In this document: positions 42,018 through 51,809 of the stretch, one piece after another
Layout of the letters: each line of letters opens with the position of its first letter
Position numbering within the stretch: the first letter of the stretch is position 1
From: Bradyrhizobium huanghuaihaiense
GTDB taxonomy: Bacteria > Pseudomonadota > Alphaproteobacteria > Rhizobiales > Xanthobacteraceae
Assembly (NCBI RefSeq): GCF_007830635.1
Contig: NZ_VLLA01000010.1
Span: forward strand, 62,001-126,000
Direction: 5' to 3'
DNA length: 64,000 nucleotides
Notes under the pieces: model-generated
Told to the model about the DNA's origin: nothing
The model's input: the letters and a program-made list of their open reading frames with translations, nothing else
Databases searched by the model: none
Translations under genes and position numbers: made by a program

Positions 42018-42950
42018 TCACGCCTCGCCGCTGGAAGCACCGAGCGCCTCGCGACGCCACACGGCCGGGCTGACCCCGGCGATCGAAGAGAATACGCGCG
42101 TGAAGTGGCTCTGGTTGGCGAAGCCGGCCGACATCGCGATCTCCGACAGCGGCAGATCGCGGACGCCCATCAATTGCTTGGCCGCCTTCACGCGCTGATG
42201 CAGCAGCCATTGGTGCGGTGGCATGCCGACGGAGATGCGGAACGCGCGCGAGAAGTGGCTGACCGAGAGATCGAGCTCGGCCGCAACCTTCTGCAGCGAA
42301 AGCTTGCCGCCGAGATCCGACTCCAGCCGCTCGCACGCGCGCTTCGCCTGCCAGGGTGCAAGACCGCCGCGCGCGGGCGCGGACTTACGCTGCAGCCCGC
42401 CATAGATCTGGGCGACATGGGCGGTGAGCCCGAGCATCATGTGGTCGATGAAGAGCTGATTGGCCTCGTCCGGCCTGCGCAGCCCTTCCTGCAGCGACGC
42501 GCCGATGTGGCGGATGATTCCGTCATCATGGCCGACACCGACCTGGCAGTCGAGATCATCGACCCGCGGTACATGACTCTGTTCGGCGATGCTGTCGAGT
42601 GCCGAGCGTGGAATATAGAAGAACAGCGAATGGAACGGCTTGTCGATCACGTAGCGCGGATCGCGCTTGAGGTCATAGAGGTAGGTCGTACCGGCGCGAA
42701 CGTCCGCCCTCATGACGGATTTGCCGCGCTCCCAGAGCTCGCAATCCGGGTAATCGTGCAGCTTCAGGCTGACCAGGAAGGCGTCCTCCGCGGCCAGCGA
42801 GCCGGACAGGCCGCGCTCCGGATGGTCGTTCCGGGTCTCGGTGACTGCCAGCTCGGCACTACGCAGCGAGCGCGCCACCAGCGCGGGCGGCGCGTCCTTC
42901 AAGCGCAGGAACTGCCCAAGCCTCTGCCCGTAGGCGCCAGCCTGTGTCAT
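42018..42950 (-). CDS. AraC-family transcriptional regulator
   Basis: 310 residues. The C-terminal DNA-binding part has two helix-turn-helix motifs, LSLQKVAAELDLSVSHFSRAF and LPLSEIAMSAGFANQSHFTRVF, with the family end PAVWRRE. The N-terminal half (residues 1-190) is a poorly defined sensor region with CELWERGKSVMRADVRAGTTYLYDLKRDPRYVID. ATG 42950 has AAGGA 8 nt upstream. It is tail-to-tail with the catalase-like gene. Its target and effector are unknown. Confidence 0.9.
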   Translation of the reverse strand: MTQAGAYGQRLGQFLRLKDAPPALVARSLRSAELAVTETRNDHPERGLSGSLAAEDAFLVSLKLHDYPDCELWERGKSVMRADVRAGTTYLYDLKRDPRYVIDKPFHSLFFYIPRSALDSIAEQSHVPRVDDLDCQVGVGHDDGIIRHIGASLQEGLRRPDEANQLFIDHMMLGLTAHVAQIYGGLQRKSAPARGGLAPWQAKRACERLESDLGGKLSLQKVAAELDLSVSHFSRAFRISVGMPPHQWLLHQRVKAAKQLMGVRDLPLSEIAMSAGFANQSHFTRVFSSIAGVSPAVWRREALGASSGEA

Positions 42951-43119
42951 CGGGATCGTCCTTCTGCGGAAGCTCAAGTGCAGGCCCCAGGGCCCACAAT
43001 TTGCAGGACACATTATCGGACATTCGCCAAGGGCTGTCCACGCACTCGCGCACCGGCCCTATCACAGATTTTCACAAATGCACGACGGATGCCGAGACTC
43101 CCCGCCGCAGCGCCGCGAC

Positions 43120-45633
43120 CTAGAAAGAGGTGCCGCCTCCGAACCTGAACTCCTGGACAATGTCGTATTTGCCCTTCGTGATCGGTACGGCGTAGTCGAA
43201 GCGCAGCGGTCCGAACGGCGAGGCCCAGATCAGGCCGACGCCGACCGAGGAGCGCACCACGTTGCCGTCGTCATATTGCAGCCCGCAGGTCGGACAGGCC
43301 TTGGTGTTGACCTCGCCGGTGGCCGTCCACGACGTCGGCCCCTGGTAGCCCCAGAGCGAACCGGCATCGGCATAGACCGCGCCCTTCAGACCGACCTCCT
43401 TCGGCAGGAACCAGAATGGCATCTGCAATTCCATGGACGCGCCCCAGTATTTCGTGCCGCCGAGCGCATCACCGTTGGAGCCGTAATTATAGTAGGTGAT
43501 GTCGCGCGGGCCGATGCCGTTGGAGGCGAAGCCGCGCACGAGGTTCGGGCCCATCTGGAAATGATCGAGCATGCGCAGATCGTTGTTGCCGATCTTGTTG
43601 AGGATGCCGCCCTGCAGATGGATCACGTTGACGATCTCGGACACCAGCGGCGTGTAGTATTTGGTGTCCACCGCAGTCTTGAGATAGGTGACATCGCCGC
43701 CGACACCGGCGAAATCCTGGCGGAAGTCGACCAGCAAGCCGTCCGTGGGGTTCTTGGTGTTGTCGAGCGTGTTGTAGTTAAGCGTGTAGCCGAGCGCCGA
43801 CGTCCAGGTCGCGCCGTTCGCCAGTTCTTTCCGGACCGGCAGGCTCGACTCGCCGTCGCCGTAGCAGCCATAGCCATAGACGCCGGAATCCGTGGCGTTG
43901 GTCGGGTCGACGCCACCCAGGACATTCTTGATGTAGGCCGGCGTCGGGTTGTAGGCGAGCGACGTATTCGATGCGTTGTTGTTACAGTTATTGTACGCGC
44001 TGGCGAGCGTGATGCTCTGCTGATAGAGCGAATAGCGGAGCTGGAGCGAGAGATCCTCGCGCAACGCAAAGCCCAGGCGCGGCGAGAAGCCCAGCGTCGT
44101 CACGCCGTAGCTCGTATAGCTGTTCGACAATTGCTGGCGCCAGTAGGTGTCGAATCCAAGCGCCAGCCGGTAATCGAGCAGATATGGCTCGACGAAGGAC
44201 AGCGAGATGCCACGCGAGTACTGGCCGTAGCTGACGGACGCCTTGGCGTAGAGGCCCTTGCCGAGCAGGTTGCGCTCGGAGACCGAAACCTCGGCCAGGG
44301 CTCCATCGGTCGTGGAATAGCCGCCGGAGATCGAGAAGTCGCCGGTCGACTTCTCCTCCATATCGACGATCAGGATGACGCGGTCGCTGGAGGAGCCCGG
44401 CTCGGTGACGATCTTGACGCTCTTGAAGTAGTCGAGATTCTTCAGCCGACGCTCGGCACGATCGACAAGCGCGCGGTTGTAGGCATCTCCTTCCGCGATG
44501 TCGAACTCGCGGCGGATGACGTAGTCCCGCGTGCGGGTGTTGCCGCGCAGATTGATGCGCTCGATATAGGAGCGCGGGCCTTCGTCGATGTTGAACACGA
44601 CGGACACGGTGTGCGCCTCGAAGTTGCGGTCGCCGCTCGGCCGCACCACGGCGAAGGCGTAGCCGCGACGCGAGGCCTCGATCTGCATCTCCTCGGTCGA
44701 CTTCTCGACCGATTCGACGTTGTAGAGCGAGCCGACACCGACGCGCGAATAGGAGCGCATCGCGCTCGCGTCGAAATTGGCGATGCTGGAGCGGAAATCG
44801 ACCGAACCGACGCGATATTGCTGGCCCTCCTCGATCTTGAAGGTGACGTTGAAACCCTTCTTCTCCGGATCATATTCGGTGAGCGCGGCCACGACCTGGG
44901 CGTCGGCGAAGCCGTTCTTGAGATAGAACCGGCGGATCAGGTCGCGATCGGCCTCGATGCGGTCGGGGTCGTAGATGTCGTTGTTGCCGAGGAAGCTGAG
45001 CAGATTACTCTCATGCGTCTTGATCACGTCGCGCAGGCGCGCGGCCGAGTAGGCGCTGTTGCCGATGAACTCGACCGACCTCACTCCGGTTTTGACGCCT
45101 TCCACGATCGTGAAGATGAGATCGACGCGGTTGCTCGGCTGCTCGATGATCTCGGGTGTGACGCGCACGTCGTAGCGGCCCGAACGGCGGTAGATCTCGG
45201 CGATTCGCAGCGTGTCGGACTGCACCAGCGCCCGCGAGAAGGTCCCGCGCGCCTTGGACTGGATCTCGGCCGAGAGCTGCTCGTCCTTGATCTTCTTGTT
45301 GCCCTCGAAGGCGATGCGCCCGATCACGGCATTCTCGACCACCGACACGACGATGCGACCGCCGGCCTGGTTGATCTTCACGTCCTGGAACAAACCTGTC
45401 GCGATCAACGCCTTGAGGCCGTCGTCGATCGCCGGCTGGTCAAGGCGCCCGCCCGGGCCGGGCCTAAAATAGGAGCGCACGGTCTCGGCCTCGACGCGGC
45501 GATTGCCCTCGACGACGATCGTCTCCACCGCCTGTGCGGCCGCCGGCTGCGGCAACAGCGCGACAGGACCCGAACTCGCAATCGATACACCGCACATCAC
45601 CACCGCGATCAGCCAGGGCCGCAAAAACGACAT
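43120..45633 (-). CDS. bamA: BamA/Omp85 outer-membrane assembly protein, stand-alone paralogue
   Basis: 837 residues: signal peptide to about residue 34 (PAAAQA), five POTRA domains (about 35-420; each shows a repeated pattern such as IVVEGNRRVEAETVRSYF, IAFEGNKKIKDEQL, VEFIGNSAYSAARL, VDFRSSIANFDASA, INLRGNTRTRDYVIRREF), then a 16-strand barrel. The conserved L6 loop motif VRGF is in NLVRGFASNGIGPRD and the protein ends in Phe (GGGTSF), as needed for the beta-signal. It inserts or helps fold outer-membrane proteins. It is alone here, without the skp, lpxD, fabZ or rseP genes that flank the housekeeping bamA, so it is probably a second copy. ATG 45633 has GAGG about 6 nt upstream. Confidence 0.93.
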   Translation of the reverse strand: MSFLRPWLIAVVMCGVSIASSGPVALLPQPAAAQAVETIVVEGNRRVEAETVRSYFRPGPGGRLDQPAIDDGLKALIATGLFQDVKINQAGGRIVVSVVENAVIGRIAFEGNKKIKDEQLSAEIQSKARGTFSRALVQSDTLRIAEIYRRSGRYDVRVTPEIIEQPSNRVDLIFTIVEGVKTGVRSVEFIGNSAYSAARLRDVIKTHESNLLSFLGNNDIYDPDRIEADRDLIRRFYLKNGFADAQVVAALTEYDPEKKGFNVTFKIEEGQQYRVGSVDFRSSIANFDASAMRSYSRVGVGSLYNVESVEKSTEEMQIEASRRGYAFAVVRPSGDRNFEAHTVSVVFNIDEGPRSYIERINLRGNTRTRDYVIRREFDIAEGDAYNRALVDRAERRLKNLDYFKSVKIVTEPGSSSDRVILIVDMEEKSTGDFSISGGYSTTDGALAEVSVSERNLLGKGLYAKASVSYGQYSRGISLSFVEPYLLDYRLALGFDTYWRQQLSNSYTSYGVTTLGFSPRLGFALREDLSLQLRYSLYQQSITLASAYNNCNNNASNTSLAYNPTPAYIKNVLGGVDPTNATDSGVYGYGCYGDGESSLPVRKELANGATWTSALGYTLNYNTLDNTKNPTDGLLVDFRQDFAGVGGDVTYLKTAVDTKYYTPLVSEIVNVIHLQGGILNKIGNNDLRMLDHFQMGPNLVRGFASNGIGPRDITYYNYGSNGDALGGTKYWGASMELQMPFWFLPKEVGLKGAVYADAGSLWGYQGPTSWTATGEVNTKACPTCGLQYDDGNVVRSSVGVGLIWASPFGPLRFDYAVPITKGKYDIVQEFRFGGGTSF

Positions 45634-45930
45634 TCCACACCTCAAGAGCACCTAGCCTGCTCTGAAACGAGACGGCTGTGGCCGCGGTGTGGCTTTGTGA
45701 TTTCTGCATTGTTTCCGGTCGTTCAATTTGATTGGCGGATCAGTACGCAAACGCAGCAGCCGTGACGATCGCGCGGGCCTGCCGGCGGTGACCGAATGGC
45801 ATGGCGCCCGCTGCGCATACGGCTTGCCCATGCAGACCTTCAGCAACATCGCGCAACGCCCGGATTCTTTACAGAGGCTTAAGCCGGTGCGAGAGGCGAC
45901 GACATCAGGAACTTGCATGGGTATTCGTCG

Positions 45931-46299
45931 ATGAACGCGCTTGTCATGACCAGAACGGTACTGGTCGCCCTCCTCGCCTCGACCTTGGCCGCTCATGCCG
46001 GGACGACCGGCAAGCTCGATCAACGACAGACGGCACAAAATGCGGTCTATGAGTACGGTCCGCGCGGCCCCAACCAGTCCTATCAGTCCGGCCCGCACAC
46101 GCGCATCTATGTCAGCAAGCGGTCCTGGCTGGACGGAGGGACCGAGTTGCTCCCCGGCGAGCGCAAGTTCAGCGACTACGCCTTCCCGCCCGGCATCTCG
46201 TTCGCACGCGAGAACAACAACCGGCCGCTCGATCGCCAGCCGCTGAGCCCCGACTCGGATTTTGGCGGGTTCGTATCGAGAATCCCGATCTCGTGGTGA
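45931..46299 (+). CDS. small secreted protein of unknown function
   Basis: About 122 residues: signal peptide MNALVMTRTVLVALLASTLAAHAG, then a Tyr/Pro/Arg-rich mature part (AVYEYGPRGPNQSYQSGPHTRIYVSKRSWLDGGTELLPGERKFSDYAFPPG) ending GGFVSRIPISW. I do not recognise a domain. The start could also be ATG 45946. It is divergent from bamA across about 300 bp, which otherwise shows nothing I can name. The hairpin at 46318-46336 follows it. Confidence 0.65.
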   Translation: MNALVMTRTVLVALLASTLAAHAGTTGKLDQRQTAQNAVYEYGPRGPNQSYQSGPHTRIYVSKRSWLDGGTELLPGERKFSDYAFPPGISFARENNNRPLDRQPLSPDSDFGGFVSRIPISW

Positions 46300-46317
46300 T
46301 CGGCTTGCGAAATCTCT

Positions 46318-46336
46318 GCTCATCTCCTCGATGAGC
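46318..46336 (+). terminator. short hairpin downstream of the secreted-protein gene
   Basis: GCTCATC (46318-46324), loop TCCTC, GATGAGC (46330-46336), perfect 7-bp stem. It lacks a T-run. The remaining 46337-46625 ahead of the TonB receptor shows no clear Fur/Irr/RirA-type box. Confidence 0.4.
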
Positions 46337-46625
46337 GAAACGACAGTCAATGCGTTGCTTCCATCGGTATTGCGTCGGTCGTCCGCTGGCAATCGCGCAC
46401 GAGCGGAGATGACGTGCGCGTGCGCGCATCTGCCGCACGCGACTTCATGTTCTCCACATTCATCTCGAACCATTCCAAATCCGCTCATCGCAGCTTCAAG
46501 CAATTCTATTTTGCGCGTGTGGAATTCCGATCGCTTCACCCATAGAAGTCCGCATCGCTCGACGCGCATCAGCACGCAGCTGCGCGCGTTCGCGTGATTC
46601 AGTTCGGCGAAATTGGGGATCATCA

Positions 46626-48905
46626 TTGGTGGGCGTTGCTTTGTCGGAGAGGAAACTTCGTTGGTTTGGAAGCGCAGCAGCGATCAACGCCACGATGTTC
46701 GGTTCGATCGTTTTCGTATCTGTTGACGTCCTGGCTTCCCGGGCACAGGCCCAGAGCAGCGACCTGCCACCGGTCACCGTCGAAGCACCGAGCGCGCCGA
46801 AGACGCGCAACAGCACCGCGTCCAATCAGCGCGCGCGGTCGCAACGCGCAGCCACGACGAATCGGCGCGGCAATTTGGCAGCCGATCAGAATCGCGCACC
46901 GCAGGCGGCTGGAGGCGCGACTGGTACGACGACCGGCTACGTCGCGACCAGCGGCACTGCAGGCACCAAGACCAACACGCCGCTGATCGAGACGCCGCAA
47001 TCCCTCTCCGTCGTGACGAAGAAGGAGCTCGAAGATCGCAACGTTCAGACGCTCAAGGACGCCGTGAACTACACACCCGGCGTCACGACCACGGCATTCG
47101 GTTACGATCCGCGCTTCGACGCCTTTTCCATCCGCGGCTTCGACGTGACCTATACCGGCATCTATCGCGACGGCCTGCGGCAGGGCGGCGGCAATTTCGC
47201 CATTCCCAAGATCGAGCCCTATGGAATCGAGCGCGTATCTATCCTCCGCGGCCCGGCCTCCGGCCTTTATGGCCTCGGCTCCCCCGGCGGCATCGTCGAC
47301 GTCACGACGAAGCGGCCGCCGCAGACGGCGTTCGGCGAGGTGCAATTGCAGGCCGGCAATTACGATCGCTACCAGGGCGCCTTCGACGTCGGCGGCCCGG
47401 TCCCCGGCAGCGACCAGTTGTATTACCGGCTGACGGGCCTGCTGCGCGACGCAAAAACGTGGTTTCCCGGCAATGACGACGACCGCGCCTATATCGCGCC
47501 TGCCCTGACCTGGAAACCGAACCTCGATACGACCTTCACGATCCTCGGCGAGTATCAGACCAGCCGCACCGCTGCGAGCATCGGCAACGCGCGCACGGTG
47601 GATGGCAAGCTGACCAACATCTACTCGAACGATCCGGCGTTCAGCGCGATGGACCAGAAGCAGTTCCGCGTCGGCTACGCATTCGAGCACAACGTCAACG
47701 ACACCTGGACCGTCCGGCAGAATTTCCGGTTCTATCAGGTCAACACCGACGCGAAATACTCCCAGATCGATAATCTCGACTTCGCGACCCAGACCGCGAC
47801 GCGTTCGGCCTGGCGAATTCTCGACAATTTCAAGACCGCCACGCTCGACAACCAGGCCGAAGCCAAGTTCATGCTCGGCGCGGTCAAGAACACCGTCCTG
47901 TTCGGCGTCGACTACAGCAATTCCCGTTACGACGACAAGATCGGGTACGGACCGGCGCCCGACCTCAATCTTGCGACCATGAACTACGGCACGCAGGCGA
48001 TCGCCACGCCGGCATTCTCGATTTTCACCAAGCAGTCGACCAACGAGATCGGAGTCTACGCGCAGGAGCAGGCGAGGCTCGGCGGATTCATCCTGACGCT
48101 CAACGGGCGTCAGAGCTGGGTCTCGCAGAGCACGACGACCACCCTGGACGGGCCCCCGGACACCCAGAAGCCGTCGGCCTTCACCGGTCGCGCGGGCCTG
48201 AGCTATGTGTTCGACAACGGCGTTGCACCCTATGTCAGCTACGCCACCTCGTTCAGCCCGCAGACGGGCGTCGACGTGACGGGAGCCGCCTTCAAGCCGA
48301 CCACCGGGGAGCAATCGGAAGTCGGCGTCAAGTATCAGATGCCGAACGTTCCGCTGCTGCTCACCGCCGCCGTGTTCGACATCAAGCAGGACAATGTTCT
48401 GCGCACCAACCCCGACAACATCGCAGTCTTGGCGGCCACCGGACAGATCGAATCGAAGGGGCTCGAGCTCGAGGCCAAGCTGGCGCTCACACCCAGCTTC
48501 GACCTCACCGCGGCCTACACCCATCTCAACGTCGTGATCACGCGGGGCAATTCCGATACGACGGGCCATGAGTATTCCGGCATCCCGAGAGACTCGTTCG
48601 CGGCGTTCGGCAAGTACACGTTCCAGTCCGGCACACCGGTGGAAGGACTGGGACTTGGCCTCGGCCTGCGCTATATCGGCGCGAACTTCGGCAACGACCA
48701 GAATACTTTCGAGAATGCCGCTGTCACGTTGTTCGACGCCGTGGTCGACTACGATCTCGGCAAGCTCGACCGGAGTTTTCGCGGCGCCTACATGCGCGTG
48801 AACGCCACCAACCTGTTCGACAAGAAGTATGACACCTGCCAGTCCGGCTATTGCTACGCCAGCGCACGGCGTCAGGTGATCGGGACGTTGAGCTATCGGT
48901 GGTAG
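46626..48905 (+). CDS. TonB-dependent siderophore receptor
   Basis: 759 residues, FhuA/FoxA/FhuE-like ferric-hydroxamate-type receptor. Signal peptide near residues 10-43 (ending SRAQAQ), a Thr/Ala/Arg-rich linker to about 115, then a plug domain starting TPLIETPQSLSVVTKKELEDRNVQTLKDAVNYTPGV and RVSILRGPASGLYGLGSPGGIVDVTTKRP, and a 22-strand barrel ending in Trp (IGTLSYRW) for outer-membrane insertion. The start is uncertain: TTG 46626 or GTG 46629 after GGGGA at 46615-46619. It imports a ferric siderophore using TonB energy; no siderophore-synthesis or ABC uptake genes lie nearby. Iron control is likely in this family but no box is evident. Confidence 0.94.
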   Translation: MVGVALSERKLRWFGSAAAINATMFGSIVFVSVDVLASRAQAQSSDLPPVTVEAPSAPKTRNSTASNQRARSQRAATTNRRGNLAADQNRAPQAAGGATGTTTGYVATSGTAGTKTNTPLIETPQSLSVVTKKELEDRNVQTLKDAVNYTPGVTTTAFGYDPRFDAFSIRGFDVTYTGIYRDGLRQGGGNFAIPKIEPYGIERVSILRGPASGLYGLGSPGGIVDVTTKRPPQTAFGEVQLQAGNYDRYQGAFDVGGPVPGSDQLYYRLTGLLRDAKTWFPGNDDDRAYIAPALTWKPNLDTTFTILGEYQTSRTAASIGNARTVDGKLTNIYSNDPAFSAMDQKQFRVGYAFEHNVNDTWTVRQNFRFYQVNTDAKYSQIDNLDFATQTATRSAWRILDNFKTATLDNQAEAKFMLGAVKNTVLFGVDYSNSRYDDKIGYGPAPDLNLATMNYGTQAIATPAFSIFTKQSTNEIGVYAQEQARLGGFILTLNGRQSWVSQSTTTTLDGPPDTQKPSAFTGRAGLSYVFDNGVAPYVSYATSFSPQTGVDVTGAAFKPTTGEQSEVGVKYQMPNVPLLLTAAVFDIKQDNVLRTNPDNIAVLAATGQIESKGLELEAKLALTPSFDLTAAYTHLNVVITRGNSDTTGHEYSGIPRDSFAAFGKYTFQSGTPVEGLGLGLGLRYIGANFGNDQNTFENAAVTLFDAVVDYDLGKLDRSFRGAYMRVNATNLFDKKYDTCQSGYCYASARRQVIGTLSYRW

Positions 48906-48919
48906 CGCCATTGGCCACG

Positions 48920-49089
48920 CTCGTGTCCCGGACAAGCCGCAACGCGCGAAGCGTTGCGGCGCAGAGCCGGGACCCAGAAGGCGACACGGCCCCGCGCCGA
49001 TAGATGGGCCCCGGCTCTGCAGCGCACCGTCGCTCCGGACGATGCTCCGCATCGCCGGGAGGACGCTGCGCTGCGTCCGGGGCACGAGA
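48920..49089. repeat. dispersed palindromic repeat, family A, copy 2
   Basis: CTCGTGTCCCGGACAAGCCG at the left and GCGTCCGGGGCACGAGA at the right, same architecture as 3180-3321 with an extra internal segment (CGTCGCTCCGGACGATGCTC). It starts 15 nt after the TonB-receptor stop. Confidence 0.85.
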
Positions 49090-49118
49090 GCGGAGTGTGG
49101 CGCTCGCTACCTCCACAT

Positions 49119-49199
49119 CGTCATTGCGAGCGCAGCGAAGCAATCCAGAGCCTTTCCGCGGAGGGATTCTGGATTGCTTCGCTACGCTCGCAATGACGG
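49119..49199. repeat. dispersed palindromic repeat, family B, copy 2
   Basis: CGTCATTGCGAGCGCAGCG...GCAATCCAGAG pairs with TCTGGATTGCTTCGCTACG...GCAATGACGG. Same order and orientation relative to the A element as at 3352-3432. Confidence 0.85.
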
Positions 49200-49210
49200 A
49201 GCTATCAATT

Positions 49211-49359
49211 CCGTCATCCTGAGGTGCGAGGCATGGGACGCAACGCGTCCCATGCGGAGCCTCGAAGGATGAGCGGCCCCAGATGCAGCCGGGCCGTCGC
49301 CCTTCGAGGCTTGCTCTGCAAGCGCTGTGCGCAGCAGAGCGCGCACCTCAGGGTGACGG
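49211..49359. repeat. dispersed palindromic repeat, family C
   Basis: CCGTCATCCTGAGGTGCG (49211-49228) is matched at 17 of 18 positions by the reverse complement at 49342-49359. Inside, CATGGGACGC...GCGTCCCATG and CCTCGAAGGATGA recur. Shares CATCCT(C/T)...TTCGAG ends with the element at 15732-15777. Confidence 0.8.
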
Positions 49360-49382
49360 TCATAAATTTGAACCCGCATCAT

Positions 49383-50040
49383 TGATTTTGAAATTCTCGA
49401 AGAGGACACGCCTTCGCATCCTCGCGGCTGGTTTCGCCCGAGCTTTGCTTCGTCGCTCCACCCTCTCAATCAAGAGGGCGCAGGGAAGGCCAGGTGCTGA
49501 CCTCGCACCCGCGGTCCGCTGCGCGAAGATGTAGCGCAAAGGAACCGCACAGCAGCATACAGGTGGTGCCAATCACTCGGCCTTCCCTGCGCGATGGTCG
49601 GACGGCTTATGCCGCGCTCTCCCGGGAGCCGAATTCCCTCTGGCCTCCCTCACTCCCGCGAAATTCACCAGCACCGCGCCGGTTGACGCGATCACCGCCT
49701 CCGCAAGAGCTTGACCGTAGCAACGACGGCCAGGACCACACGGTTTTGCCGTACGCGCGGTCCGCCATTTCGCCGCAGTTTTCCCAGCTCCGTCGACAGA
49801 GCCGGAAACTTACAGACGAGACCAACCTGTCAGCGCCGTTCGTCCGCACGAAGTTTTGGGCTCACGGAGAGCAATCCGCCCTGCCCACACCTCTCGCGCC
49901 CGACGCTGCCGCGTCCACCGCAAGCCCGACTCGCGAAAATGACGACCACATGATCGCCCCTCAAGGATGAGCCGGGATGGGCGACACATACGACAAATCC
50001 GAATTTCGGTAAAGCGGAATCTTTTCGCCGGCAGCCCTTG
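49383..50040. repeat. non-coding conserved-looking element with a long-range inverted repeat
   Basis: About 650 bp without a convincing gene. GCGCAGGGAAGGCC (49478-49491) is matched exactly by GGCCTTCCCTGCGC (49579-49592), enclosing 87 nt. The stretch up to about 50036 (AATTTCGGTAAAGCGGAATC) looks familiar from other Bradyrhizobium intergenic regions, but this is from memory. Open frames here are short, Arg/Pro/Ser-rich and lack good starts. From 50041 to 50249 I see only the upstream region of the efflux operon, without clear promoter boxes. Confidence 0.4.
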
Positions 50041-50249
50041 ACTCGGCTGCGAAACAGGGCCCGATGTTCTGCCTGAGAACTGCCCCGCGGCGCCGAGATG
50101 CCGCGCAACATCTGTTTACATTCAGCAACATTCGGGCTGCCGAAAGGCCACGATCCCTAGGCTAGTGGTTCCCGCCTCGTCCTGCCTCTCCGAGGGCCGT
50201 GAGCGCTCTCCTCCTTCCCGGGCGAGGCCAATGAATCTCAGCCGATTTG

Positions 50250-51809
50250 ATGCCGTCATACTCGTCCGTCGCAGTCCCCGTGCTTTCCGCAAAGGAGAAC
50301 CGTCATCCGACGCCCCGCCTGCTGCGCGAAGCCCTCTCCCGTGCCGGATCGGCATGCCTCGCGCTGATACTGAGCGGCTCATTGGCAGGCTGTGCGGTCG
50401 GGCCGGACTATGCTGGCCCGCCCAGGCTCGACCTGCCGTCGCACTGGAGCACCAACACCGCTTCGCGGCGCGGCGCAGGCACGCTCGATCGCTGGTGGCT
50501 ACGCCTGCGCGATCCCTTGCTCAACCGCCTGATCGAACAGGCCGTGGAGGCCAACCCCGATGTCGCCAAGGCAAAAGCGGTGGTGCGCGAGGCGCGGGCA
50601 ACGGTGCAGCAGACCAGCGCCGGCCTGTTTCCGTCGGTCAGCGGCTCGGCCTCGGTGACCGACAACAAGACCAGCTCGGGCTCCGCATCAGCCGTCGTCG
50701 ACAGCGCGCCCTACACGCTGCACCAGGCGAGCTTCGATTCGAGCTGGGAGCTTGACCTGTTCGGCGGTACGCAGCGGAGCATCGAGGCGGCGGTGCGCGG
50801 GGCGCAATCGGCCGAGGAGGATCTGCGCGACAGCCTCGTCACGCTGATCGGCGACGTCGCCGCCTATTACGTCGAGGCACGCGGCTATCAGGCCCGGATC
50901 GCGCTGGCGCAGCGCACCGCGGTCTCGCAGCGCGACACCGAAAAGCTCACCCGCAGCAAATACGAGGCCGGCAGCGGCAACGCCGTCGATCTCGCCAAGG
51001 CCACTGCACAGGCCGCGAGCACCGAGGCCAACGTTCCGACCTATCAGGCCGCGCTCGCCGCCGACATCCACCGGCTCGGCATCCTGCTCGGGCGGCCGCC
51101 GGATGCCGTCGCTTCGCTGATGGCGCGGCCGACACCCGTGCCGGCACCGCGCATGCCGCTGCCGACTGGCCTGCCCGCCGATCGCCTGATGAGCCGTCCC
51201 GACGTCGCCGGCGCCGAACGCAAGCTGGCGCAGGCGACTGCCAAGATCGGCGCGGCCGAAGCCGATCGCTATCCGGCGGTGTCCTTGACCGGCTCGGTCG
51301 GCACCTCTGCACTGCGCGCCGGCGATCTCGCCAAATATTCCAGCGTGAGCTGGTCGGTCGGTCCTTCCGTCACCGTGCCGGTGTTCGATGCGGGCAAGCG
51401 TCTGGCCACGGTCAAGATCGCGGAAGCGCAACGCGACCAGGCGTTCGCGACGTTCCATTCGACCCTGCTCACCGCGCTCGAAGATGTCGAGAACGCGCTG
51501 GTGTCGCTGTCACAGGAGCGCGTGCGCGCGACCAAGCTGACCGAAGCGGCGAAGAACTACCGCGAGGCCGCAAAGCTGTCGCGATCGCTGTTCGAGACCG
51601 GCAGCGCCAGCTTCATCGACGTGCTCGACGCCGAACGCTCGCTCTATTCGGCCGAGGATTCGCTGATCCAGAGCAAGGTGTCGGCGGCCAAGGATTACAT
51701 TTCGCTGGCAAAGGCGCTCGGCGGCGGCTGGGCCGATCCGGTGGACGTGTCGACGCCTGTTATCGTCGATACCAATACGGGACCTCACGTCCGGGAGGCG
51801 CAGAAGTGA
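50250..51809 (+). CDS. outer-membrane efflux lipoprotein (NodT/OprM family)
   Basis: 519 residues, TolC-like outer-membrane factor. The lipobox is LSGSLAGC near residue 50, followed by AVGPDY, the standard opening of NodT-type proteins. Two repeats of the TolC helical pattern are seen (LNRLIEQAVEANPDVAKAKAVVREARATV, and later RPDVAGAERKLAQATAKIGAAEADRYPAVSLTGSVG), plus YREAAKLSRSLFETGSASFIDVLDAERSLYSAEDSL near the end. The ATG at 50250 gives a long signal region; the true start could be somewhat later. It is the first gene of the macA-macB efflux operon and is joined to macA by a 4-nt GTGA overlap. Confidence 0.93.
   Translation: MPSYSSVAVPVLSAKENRHPTPRLLREALSRAGSACLALILSGSLAGCAVGPDYAGPPRLDLPSHWSTNTASRRGAGTLDRWWLRLRDPLLNRLIEQAVEANPDVAKAKAVVREARATVQQTSAGLFPSVSGSASVTDNKTSSGSASAVVDSAPYTLHQASFDSSWELDLFGGTQRSIEAAVRGAQSAEEDLRDSLVTLIGDVAAYYVEARGYQARIALAQRTAVSQRDTEKLTRSKYEAGSGNAVDLAKATAQAASTEANVPTYQAALAADIHRLGILLGRPPDAVASLMARPTPVPAPRMPLPTGLPADRLMSRPDVAGAERKLAQATAKIGAAEADRYPAVSLTGSVGTSALRAGDLAKYSSVSWSVGPSVTVPVFDAGKRLATVKIAEAQRDQAFATFHSTLLTALEDVENALVSLSQERVRATKLTEAAKNYREAAKLSRSLFETGSASFIDVLDAERSLYSAEDSLIQSKVSAAKDYISLAKALGGGWADPVDVSTPVIVDTNTGPHVREAQK

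Noticed and set aside
43078..45765. 895-codon open frame on the plus strand opposite bamA
   Set aside because: Antisense shadow of BamA, which has clear POTRA and barrel motifs in the other frame.
46623..49085. 820-codon open frame opposite the TonB receptor
   Set aside because: Antisense shadow; no motif, and it runs through the repeat elements after 48906.
49283..50111. Several 80-158 codon frames in the repeat region
   Set aside because: They change frame across inverted repeats, are Arg/Pro/Ser-rich and lack starts with RBS.
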